Assembly: GCA_002633025.1 (NCBI GenBank)
Contig: NMRB01000642.1
Location: 109,242-173,241 of the forward strand
DNA length: 64,000 bases
Reading direction: 5' to 3'
Origin: Notospermus geniculatus
Taxonomy: Eukaryota; Nemertea; Pilidiophora; Heteronemertea; Lineidae
In this document: positions 11,601-22,100 of the stretch, piece by piece
How the letters are laid out: every line of letters begins with the position of its first letter
Numbering within the stretch: position 1 is the stretch's first letter
The notes under the pieces: model-generated
What the model saw: only the letters and a program-made list of their open reading frames with translations
The model's database searches: none
Told to the model about the DNA's origin: nothing
Position numbers and translations under genes: made by a program

Positions 11601-14600
11601 CTGGTAAGCCACAGAAGAAGGAGGCTGCCCCTGCAAAACGTCACACACCATCACCTCCAGTGAAGAAACCTGGGTCATCTGACCACCATATGCAGGCCCA
11701 GAAGACACCGACCGGTACTCCAAATGTTGTCGACCAAGGTAATTACTATGCTTTTTGCAAATGCTAGATCTTGTCACCTCCACAAGACATTGCCCGCTTT
11801 GGCATCAAGTTCTGTATGTTTTGGTTTCAGTGTGCTTGTTAGGCTGTTGAAGAGGGCCAAGTAGTTGCATTCATGAAGGTGTTCTGTATTCTGTACTTTG
11901 CAACTGACACAGTGCAATGCAACAAGTAATGTATCTTTTTCCTCATAGGGCCCACTGATGACCTCCCACCAAAACAATCACCTCCTCCCAAACGGAACAG
12001 GAAAGCTGAAGTTGCAGCAGCAGCTGCCATAGAACACGCCAAGAAATTTGGTGTCGCCATGGTACCCTTGAGAATGGCCGACTTTTTCGCCGGCAAGATG
12101 TCTGTGACAACCCGCCTGGAGAAATCAGTGCCGACAGTTGATGATGTTTTCCTTACGGTGTCTATAGATGAACCGTTATTATCCGATGAACAGAAAGAGA
12201 AGTTGAACCCTCTCATTATCACTGTCCACTCAGCAACCAACATGCCGTCTACTCCGATCGGATTTGATGACCTCAGTCAAAGGTGAGGGAATCAACTTGG
12301 AACTGATGGAGTTATGCAGTGATGCAATTCTGTGACTGGATACTCAGATTGCTGTACCACAACAGTATGGGGAAATATTCACAAGGCTTCTGTAGGACTT
12401 GAAGGCCCATACGAGACTGGTCGCACCTTCTATCCTGGCTGTAGCACAGTGAAAGGATAGGAAACCAGACACCTTGTGGAAGTGCAGGTCGTACTACAAT
12501 TTTGTTGACAGAGACCGGAAAGGGAAAGTACATGCCAAACATTTCACTCTTCGTATTTCAGATGTATACCTGTTTATACCAAGTACAAATTCTTTGATCA
12601 ACCAGACCACTGTAGTTTGCGTCGTCACCACGCCTCATCGATATATTGGGACGATATCAACGTGTTTCTTTTGGGTAAGTGGAGAGCCACACTCCTTGAG
12701 AATTTACTATCCTATATCTTTTATCACGTGGCATCAAAAATGAAGGACAATACTGGCCCTAAAAGGCAGAATATCAAGTTAGTATTGATGGGACCATGGC
12801 TCATTGAAGAACCACTAACGGAGTGACTACATTGAAGGTTTTGATTTTGTAGGCACCATGGAACAGTCACAGTTGAGGGAGTACCTCCTTGGTCCACCAC
12901 TGACGATCGAGGTCCATGATCGAGACCGAGAGACACTAGAGGAAAAATTGAAACCAACATTGTTTGGAGATGATTTGGAGGATGAAAAAATTAGCAATGT
13001 TGGGACTGTAGCATGTAAGTATGAACCTATGAACATGTATAGTAGGCATAAGTCACAGTGATTTTGAATTTCACAGCTGGACTGTGCTCTTGTATGCATT
13101 AATGCATTGTAAATACACTCCCTCTATGTTTACAGCAAGAAGAACCGTCCACAATGCATTTACTGGACGCGACAAGCCCTGGGACCCATACGGTGTTGCC
13201 AAATTTGATCTCTCTGGCCTACTACTCGGACAAAGGTTGATGGATTTAAAAGTTCCCATCCAGCCGTGCGCCATGCCCGATCTCCTCGGTCTCAAGGATG
13301 GAAAACAAGATGGAAAACTTATCGGTGTTGCCGGGGCAGTGGACGGTCCGATCGATGCCCCGGCACCAGCTGGTCATTACCTCCAGTCAGGTGCCGCTGT
13401 GAAGATACGAGTGGAGCTGGCCCATCCTCTAGTCACTCCGCAGGAGGTGGCAGCCAAGCCTGATCTGGAGACAACCGAACAGGTAAATCAGTTGGAAGGA
13501 ATCAGCACTTTGAGCCAACCTCTCGAAGACCTATGAAATGACTACCCTTTTTGACACATTTATAGTGGCAGCCATGGAAAGCCGAGGAAAAAATGCACTA
13601 TCAAAATGAACAAAGGCCTGATTTGACTTGTACTTTTCTCTCTTCAGTGTCCATTTAGCCGTATTGTTTACATGTTCGACTATCACAATGTAACATTCCT
13701 GCAGAAGATTCAGATGCTGATCACTGAAATCAATGCGAAGGCTTTAGCCTTGGATAAGATGCCGTTACATGTGGTTCAGATGGCTTTGTCCACCTATAAA
13801 TTGTCAAAGTAAGTTGTGTGTGGTGTTCAGAACTAAACAGACACGAGTATGAATACTGTACTAGAAGACGAAGGAATACCTCTGACTACCCAGAATTCAT
13901 GGCATTTTCCCTAAATTGAAACCTCAAGGACTCATGGTCTTCCCATATGAATAGAATCAAAGTGGAACATGTCCTTGGACTGGTGAAGTTGTTATAGGGA
14001 AGATTGTGTGCAACAGACTGTGTTCTCACCAGCAGCAACTCAAGTTTTGTTTCTTCTCCCAGGGAGCAACAGGCCAGTCGTGACCTTGACATCGTGACAG
14101 GGTTTCAAGTGATGGATGGCATCAGGCATGTGTTTGTTCTAGAGGGGCTCAGAGACGGAGCAGCCAAACTCATCTGGGAAACCTTACCAAAACCAGAAAA
14201 CACAGGTTGGTCTATGATCCATGTAAAGTAAAACTCGACCGAATAGTGGTGTGTTCTTTGCGAATATGATTCAAGGTCTCTTCTCTTCATCAAATTGCCA
14301 TATTTTCTCTACTTCAGACATTGAGGTACTCTACCACACCGACATGAGCTTCGGCGAGCGGCTGTATGGACCACTCGATGTCGACCTGTGCCGAATCAAG
14401 CTTCACGAGCCATTACACATCATCATCCAGCAATCATTACTCTATGTACGAGACATGGTTCCCAAGCCTTGTTTCTTGGCCCTAACCAAACTGTATGAGG
14501 TGAGTACATGGACTGTCAAAGAGTCGCCCTCCCTTCTCATGAAGAACGGGGACAAACCTGGAATCTCAGTGGTAAAAGGCACTCATGTTTCCACTGCACA

Positions 14601-17600
14601 GTTCTGACAGCCCAATTATATGATGCTCACATTTATAACTCTTGTGCAACTCCAATGATTTCACGTGGCTTGTGGCTTACTTCTTCAGCTGATTGCCACA
14701 ACCAAGTTGCGCCATGCCATCAGGAATGACCTGTTCCCCACATCCGAGATGGTCGTCTCAATGAGCCGAGAGTTTGGTGTACCTCTGACAAGTGATGACT
14801 TCGAAGGTGAGCGATAGAATATCCTTTGGAATGACCAAGGATCAAACCCATGACATCACTGCTGGCAGGCAAGGATATTTCCACTGCCCCACTCCTACAA
14901 TCTACCGGTTTATCGACATGACAGAATAAGATGACAAAGTCTACACACAGAATTTATTGTGAAATTTGCATGATTTCCTGCAATTCACTTTCCAGAGCTC
15001 CAACCGAAGACCTCCCTAACCATAGAAGACAAGCCGTACATCCCATATGGACCTCGTACGAGCAGGACATGGACTCCTATTGACAACTTTAATGATAGTT
15101 ATGATAAGATGCTCATGGAAAGACAAGAAGAAGAGGCGAAAGACTTTATCAAGGAGAATAAGGTACGAGTAACTCCAGCTTTTCCATTAGTACTGGCACT
15201 CTTCATAATCAGACTCCACAACAAGTCCTGTGTATTCAATCTGCAGAGGTCATTTTGTGAGGGAACCCATGACAGCGGTTACCCAGCATTTTCACAGGCC
15301 CTGGTTGATATTTGCACGGTCAGTCATCACGCGATCTGTTGTGTAAGAACAGTAAGTTCTGTACTGCAGGAAAGAAGAGTTCGCCTAAGAATCCATTCAC
15401 GCGATTTTCGTGCCGCGCGATGTCACATCCTTTGTCCACGACCAATACGGCGGAAAAAACAATGCTATCGAGCGTCTGCCGCTCAAAAATCGCGTGAATG
15501 GACCAACCGCCTTACCGGCACAAAGGGGGGATCACTGAGACGTTTTCTTTTGTGAGCTATGCAACTCACTTCTGTCCCATTGATGGAAATGACAAACTTT
15601 TTGATCTCTTTCCCAGGATGAAGTGAAAGCCACCAGCAACGAGAACCACATCATTAACCAGAAGAACAAGAAGGTGACAATCCATGCAGACGTCACTCCT
15701 GCTCATAACTACAGCACGCAGTACCTCAACTCGACTAAACTTGCCAAGGAAAAGTTACGGCAAGAGCTTGCCAAGGTCAGTTCTCATGTTTATGTTGTAG
15801 AAATTGAGACTCTATGGTCGTTCAATGAGCTTGAAAAGAGCACTCGGATAAGCTTTGGTACTTCAAGATATCATGGATATGGCACATAGGCCTAGGCCTC
15901 AGTGAGATTAGGGAATGTGGTACATAATCACTTCTTATCTTAGAATATTCTCTTCTCCAGCACCCTGATCGGCGCTTCACCTATTGCCAAGAATACCAGC
16001 ATTCAATGACCGTCGTACCCGTCAACCTCGAGGTTATACGCAAACAACAGGAGGAGCTCTCGCAATCAAAATGGCGCACAGACAAGGGCTGGGTGTATCC
16101 TGGTGTCAAGAACATGATTGAGAGTAATGCTCATGCAACGAAACCAGTTCAAGCCAGAATTGACGAATTGAAATTGGTAAGCCATTTTGTCAAAAGGACA
16201 AATATTAGTCCTAGTACATGACCACTGTCTCAATTTGCAACACAAATTAAACTAGAAATGATGGCTTCAGCAGGGAAACACGATGGTCGAGTTTTGTTAC
16301 CATTAAAATTGAACAATTGACTAGTATCATGCCCTTCTGTGGTACAAGGCAGTGGTGCCTCTAGTGATCTGTGGGAACGTTGCTGATTAAACCCTTTATG
16401 TATGTAAGCAGAGGATAATACTGCCAACATCTGCTCTTTTTTCAGCCATGGGTGGAGAATATCCTTCACACGTGCCAGTTGCAACCAACTCTTGAGAACA
16501 GGGAGCAGTATACATGGGGTGAACGCAATAAAGACATGAATCTCTGGAGAAAGCCACCCAAAGACTTTGGCGTGTCACCTCCAATCACCATACATTACGC
16601 AGGACAAAAGGTTTACCAGGAGCAGCTGGAGGCTGCCCATAAGTCATTCAAGGAATGGATTCATAAGATTGTCGTGGATGACCTGAATGTCCAGACACAT
16701 CGCTGTTTACCAGAGACGGAGATGAGAGACAAGGGATTCAAGTCGAGTAACCAGTTGGATCGCCTCAACAGTATCCTCAAACACCCACCACAGAAACTTA
16801 GCCTGCAGAAACCAGGCATGTACTTGGAGGATATACCGCCATTGAACGTCGTCTTGAACCCAAGCGTGGACACTGCAGCACGGTTAGCGGGGAGGAGTAC
16901 CGCCCCAGCTGTAGCCAATGAGGGCATTGAGAAGACCAGGGGATTCGGTCCTGGTCCGTATGTCGACCATAGCTGGATTAATGAACGGAACAAGATACCA
17001 GTAAGAGATTATGAGCGGATGAAATATAAAGCTAGAAATGGACAGGATTTCAAGTGAGTACCGTAATTTCATTCTTTTGTGTTTGTCAGGATGATCTGCC
17101 TATTAGTAGTTATTGAGCTTCTCATAAAGAACTCTCATCGTTTCATAAGATGTGTCTTCATTGTTCAGGAAACATTCAAAAATGACTTTGTACGAAGTAA
17201 AAAAGCCCCAAATAATCAAAACATTGGTGAGTCAGGTTTTTGCGATGTTGCAATTTACCTTTCGAGTTCACATTGTTTGTTCACATTGTTTGTTTACATG
17301 TTATTACTAACAAAATTTCAGGATAAAAACAATTGAGCTCATAGGTGTCAACAAAATGGAAAATATCAAAATATTCTAGATTTTGGTGGTCATGTTGAAT
17401 TCTTCTAGGCATGGCAACCGCCGATATGTCATAACCTTTACAAAGCTGTTCAGTGTAGTTATAAGTTTGTTTTCATAAATAAAGGCATGACTAGTGATTA
17501 GTCTAGAATCTTCATTGTCACTGTCATGCATCGCATTTCATTTCAGTGTCTACCACAAAGAACACGGCATGCTCAGCAAGCGACATGTAAAACCGCTCAC

Positions 17601-17802
17601 TTCCGAAGAATATGACACACATCTCTTCAAAATCCCACGTGAGCAGTCCTACCACGAGAACCATGGCAGTCAATCCGTGACTGAACTGCCCAGATACCCA
17701 CAAGTGCCACCTATTGGAGAAAGTATGACCCAAGTACTAGACGATACTCAGCCAATGGCTGCTCAAATGAACGAACAAACCAGGGAAATTGACGTCTGCT
17801 GA
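5695..17802 (+). CDS. CFAP92: CFAP92/KIAA1257-like protein (DUF4550-type, with C2-like domain)
   Basis: Nineteen coding exons: 5695-6160, 6826-6882, 8194-8503, 8655-8800, 8924-9230, 9447-9688, 9899-10232, 12562-12674, 12853-13014, 13136-13482, 13648-13808, 14063-14205, 14318-14499, 14689-14806, 14996-15162, 15617-15775, 15961-16176, 16446-17053, 17547-17802. Joined once through the duplicated block they give 1,497 open codons. Residues 1-140 are Ser/Lys-rich and disordered. Residues 175-340 hold a conserved region (EYYLLPTDADPVKTDVVTFG; LRIWDTKEK) that I recognise as the DUF4550 type of KIAA1257/CFAP92. Residues 380-530 are Pro/Lys-rich. Residues about 590-760 look like a divergent C2 domain (LIITVHSATNMP ... 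LTIEVHDRDRE). The C-terminal part is conserved-looking (GWVYPGVKNM, RNGQDFK) with no known fold. The family is linked to cilia and flagella; the biochemical role is unknown. The start ATG lies immediately after an acceptor, so a 5' UTR exon is expected upstream. Exon 3 must start at 8194: the nearer AG (8183) would shift the frame into an early stop. Symbol is by recollection of the family. Confidence 0.75.
9010..10399 (+). repeat. Duplicated CFAP92 exon block, copy 1
   Basis: This 1,390-bp stretch (end of exon 8924-9230, exons 9447-9688 and 9899-10232, and their introns) recurs at 11058-12449. The copies differ by about 15 substitutions and one 2-bp indel, mostly intronic, so about 99% identity. 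Copy 1 runs straight into the gap. The difference is what allelic variation in an outbred marine animal would give, so a haplotype duplicated by the assembler is the simplest reading; a recent real tandem duplication is possible. Confidence 0.95.
10400..11057. other. Assembly gap (658 N)
   Basis: A run of 658 N separates the two copies of the CFAP92 exon block. If copy 2 is the alternative allele, the gap contains nothing unique. If the duplication is real, the gap should contain a second copy of exon 8655-8800 and the start of exon 8924-9230. Confidence 0.99.
11058..12449 (+). repeat. Duplicated CFAP92 exon block, copy 2
   Basis: Second copy: partial exon 11058-11278, exons 11497-11738 and 11949-12282. 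All coding parts remain open with the same splice sites as copy 1, and this copy continues without break into the unique downstream exons. Coding differences from copy 1 are few (for example Gln to His at the codon near 11643 and Cys to Ser near 11266). Adding a full extra exon set (146+307+242+334 = 1,029 bp) would keep the frame, so frame alone does not exclude a real duplication. Confidence 0.95.
15389..15502. mobile_element. MITE family A, copy 3, in a CFAP92 intron
   Basis: Same inverted-repeat family as the copies at 1371 and 1753: GAATCCATTCACGCGATTTT at the left, AAAATCGCGTGAATGGA at the right. It lies in the intron between exons 14996-15162 and 15617-15775 and does not disturb the splice sites. 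Confidence 0.75.
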
Positions 17803-17904
17803 GAAATTGTTGTTTATATTGATAATCAGATGTTTATCATCATTTGTTGACTTTGTGTTGTGTATAGAACTAATCAACTGTGATAGGAACCATGAAATAT
17901 TGTA

Positions 17905-17910
17905 AATAAA
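17905..17910 (+). terminator. Polyadenylation signal of CFAP92
   Basis: AATAAA lies 103 bp after the TGA stop at 17800-17802, in an A/T-rich context, the expected place for the 3' end of the CFAP92 transcript. Confidence 0.6.
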
Positions 17911-18640
17911 AATGATTTTATTTTCAATGTTACAAAACAATGACCACCGAGACATCATTTCCTTTTCTGTGGCAATAGCCATACATTCTTTTGAATTGAG
18001 CCCCACCAACAGACCCCACAGAGAGTCACAAACAATGTCAGATATCGTAGTGAATTTCATAACTACATAGTTTTCGATGTTGGCATGAAGTTTGTCATGG
18101 ATCAGTATTCTGTTCGACATTTCCAAGTCTGTGATAATAAAATATATTTTAGAAGCAGCACGATTCATCATCTTTGTATTTGTCACAGCAGGCCTATTTC
18201 TGTAACGACTGAATGCACACTGAACAGATTAATGTGCTGCAAATAATCAGTAGGGGGGCCTACATACCTTGCATTTCATTGTTTCACATGCAGGCCAACA
18301 CACGGCCCCAAGCTTGAAAGGCGAGACAACATGAAAGTGCCATGCCACTTCTGCCACCAAAAGCGGTGAAAGGCCTTTGTTCAAGTGCACCTATAGGCCT
18401 GCATGATGATGCACGTTCAGTCAAGACTTAACCTTGGTTTAAATTCAGGATTAGGGAACAGCCAATGCTGCAGGTGGCCATCATTTGACCAATGCATGCC
18501 ATTGCCTGTTCCAGGAAAAGATTTAGTGAGTGCTTGGTACTACTCAAGGAAATAGCCCCCTTCCCACACACGCACACACTCAACACCCATTCACACTGTG
18601 CTATTCAATCAACCTTCAGATGTCTTCTGCTGAATACAAT

Positions 18641-18760
18641 TTAACCCTTAGAGCACCAATACCGAGTATACTAGGTGCGACAATTCTCTTTTAGGACCGT
18701 TACCGAGTATAGTCAGAAAAGGTCATAAAATTAAAATTTCAAAACATGCATTTTTGGCAA
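18641..18760. mobile_element. Possible end of a piggyBac-like element
   Basis: TTAACCCTTAGAGCACC followed by imperfect repeats of TACCGAGTATA looks like the terminus of a TTAA-targeting element; piggyBac termini often begin TTAACCCT. No matching opposite end is visible between the CFAP92 and NOL8 genes. The rest of 17950-19060 holds no recognisable gene. Confidence 0.3.
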
Positions 18761-19066
18761 AAATTTTTTTTCGAACATTTTTACCCGGTCACTGGGGAAG
18801 CAAAAGCTGAAAAACCTGGCGCTAACTTATTGTATTCAGATGACAATAAACTTCTCTATTATGACAGGCATATCTACAATTCCTGAAAATATTGCCAAGA
18901 TACATGCCCAACTTCTTGGAGGTTATCATGCTGAAACCGCAGATTGGATGGGGAGAGAGAAAAATTCGGTAAAAACAAGGAAGTGGGTGGTATCAAAATT
19001 ACAACATCGACAAGTACAACTAAACAGAAACAACAGACCAGGGAATTCATTCTTCTGAATAAACGC

Positions 19067-19072
19067 TTTATT
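19067..19072 (-). terminator. Polyadenylation signal of NOL8-like gene
   Basis: On the minus strand AATAAA lies about 95 bp beyond the TGA stop at 19166-19168. CFAP92 and NOL8 converge with about 1.1 kb between their polyadenylation signals. Confidence 0.6.
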
Positions 19073-19165
19073 TGAAATCATTGCAACATTGACAATCACT
19101 AGGCATGATTTGAAATGCATTGGCAGCCCCTTGAAGCCTCTCCTTGTCTTGGTAGACGTGACTTC

Positions 19166-22100
19166 TCACTTCCATTTCCCCTTGGCTCTCTTCTGAGACG
19201 GTAGACTCTCTTGCCGTTGTTTACGCAGTGCCCTCTTTCTTCTCATTCTGTAGCTCTGAAATATTGAGACAGGCCATTTACAGCATGTGTACAATCTCCT
19301 TGTGACATCTACTAACACCTGTTTTCCATCTAGGCTCATAGACCAAACCTTCCCCCAATACGAAAGAACTTACCTCAATCAGGGCTGGACGTTTCTCAAA
19401 CCATTCCTTCCTGACCACGCTCATATCTTCTTTACGATAAAATGCCTCTACACCCTCTGAAAGTCAAAAGAATAAGTACCGTAAGTTCAAGTGAAACCAC
19501 TGAATATCAAGAAAAAATTTCATAATAATACCTACCCTTTATTCTTGCATCATCCATGGTGAAAAAGAAGAGATTCGTCTTCACACTTGAATCTTCAGGC
19601 TTGGTTTCCCTGAAATGGAGAAGTGGGTTTAGGAGCTGCCCAGGCATCATGGGGGGGGGGGGGGCATTCAAAANGGGGCATTCAAAATACAGAGTCAGAG
19701 ATAAGGAACCAACATACTCTATGTGTACTACCTGTTCTGTACATTCTACCCTACTCTGTTTACTTGCGCCTCTATCCTACGCTATGTGTACTTTATACTA
19801 GTTCTGTAACCATTCTATCCTACTCTACATGTACTCCGACTTCTATACTACTCTATGTGTACCTACACCAGTTCTGTAAGTGTTCTATCCTGCTCTAAAT
19901 GTACTCACACTTGTTCTGTAACCATTCTATCATCTTCTTCCTCCTCACCACTGCTGGTATCATAATTCAACGTCTCTGTCTGCCACGGCATCATGTTGAT
20001 TGGTTTACAAGCCTCTGGCTCTGGTGTATCTACAAAATACCACGAAAATCTTGACAGGCTTTACAACCGAAAACAGTTCAAGCCTCCAGTAACAGACCAT
20101 GATGTTTCATGACAGGACTGCTCTTCCCATGGCAAAGGAAGATTCTCCGATTTGATCAGCAGGAATAAACTCCATTAAAGTGACTGCTCTGTCATGTAGG
20201 AACAAGTACATAGTCGTGTATGGTGTGGCAATTACTTCAATCAACCATGCTTCCACTGATAACTTTGAGGCAATACTGCCTCTTATCATTGGAAGGATGA
20301 ATCATGGTGAACATTACCTTGCATCTTTGTGGTACCCTTCCCATCTTCCTGGACTGTTGGTAAGAAACTGAATGTCGTCGGCTCAGAATTTCCCTGGAAG
20401 ATGCCCTTCAGATCTGAACTAATCTCATAAAATCTCTCCTTTGAAACTTCCGGTAATTCAGCTTCTTTCTTCTCTGATTCTTCTTCTTCAGCAGCTTTCT
20501 TCTTTTTCACTTTCTTTTTCTTCTTTGGCTCAGAATGGACCTCAAACTGGCTGTGATCCTCACGTGTGGGGTCAAAATGGACAGATGTGGCACTCCTGGA
20601 AGTGAGGTAAGACAATGCACATGAATGTACAGAACCAGGCACTCAATCTTACCGTCACCACAACTAAAGGCATGACCTACACTCCTATCACAAAGATAGC
20701 TTTCACACACCAGTCAAAGTCTTGGTCCATTGTAGACTTTGACAGCATCAGCATACAGTAAAATTGTGGCCAGAGTTATCAGGGCTTTTAAGCACTCACA
20801 TCCCTACGTCATCACACACATCGCAGGGTTTTGTGTGTGGTGGTGTAGCGGAATGAGCATTAGGAGTCTTGATAACTTCAAAATGCCATAGAGTCACCAT
20901 GTAGTCATGTTACCCAACGAAATCATCTACATAACAAGCTCATTACTGGAAAGCAGGTTTCTTGGTCCCCTTGGCAGCGACGGCCCTGGAGCCAAACATA
21001 TCTTTGAGGACGTCCATCTGGCGGTCACGCTCCGATCTCTCAACCCCAGCCTCATCTTTCTCCATCGGTGTGTCATCCTCAGCATCTGATTCAGATTCCA
21101 AGAACTTCTCATCCAGTTTGAATCGGTCATCGTCGGCATAACGTCTCTGGAGTTTCATTAACTGGGAAAGAAATGAATATAAAGTCAGGACAGATTCAAA
21201 ATCAACATTGATATCATGGGATCTCATCGGTGATCAGTGCTAGACGTTTGCATGCACCCCCCCCCCCCCTGACAGCCAGAGTCATTACCTTTTGGCCAGC
21301 TTTCCCCTCAAACTGTGGACGGACTCTAAACATCTCCTCATCATTCTGTTCCTCCTCATCTTCATCATCTCCACTCTCGCTGTCGAATAAATCTTTCGTT
21401 TTCTTTGCCTTGGCTGTCATCGTATTCGACACAGAACTTCGACTAGGACTTGGTTTCTTCTCCTTTTCAGCTTCCATTAGATTGCTGGTGACAACCAGTT
21501 CATCATTACTCTCGCTGTCAGATGAAAACACGATTTTTTTGCCACTGGTTTTTCCAGAGTCCTGAAAAAGATCCAACACAACCAATCACAATCAATTCCC
21601 CCAAGCAAAAGACATCTGACTGAGGGGAAATGGCTCTGCAAACAGGAATCCTACAGACAATCTTAAACAGAATCACAGTGACAGTCTATAAGCTGGTAGT
21701 CAAAACTGCAGTGATTTTTGTGGGGCAATTTGGATTACCAGCAGTTTTGACTACCAGCCTTACTCTGGCCTTAACTTACCACAGCAGCGAGAGCCTCCCT
21801 TATAGCATTCCTTTGGCCCTGACTTTCCAGACGACGTTGTTGAAAACTCTCCATCCTCTTCTTATCGTCTGCTTTGTGTTTGTCAAGTTTTGAAACATTC
21901 TTTGTCGTTTTTTCCTTGTTTTTCTTCTTTTCTTTCCATTGTTTGTCAGACTCGGACTCGGACTTTGAAACAGGAACCGTCGCCTTTTTGAGCAAACTTT
22001 CCTTCACCTCTGGAGCTTTCACTAACTTGTCCTTAGCAGGTTCGTGATGGATATCACCAGTGGTGTCCGCTTCCTCATCATCTGAATCTGTATCAGTTTC

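Noticed and set aside
17737-18186. 149-codon minus-strand frame between CFAP92 and NOL8
   Set aside because: A/T-rich, antisense to the CFAP92 last exon and 3' UTR, no family similarity recognised and no splice or polyadenylation signals of its own.
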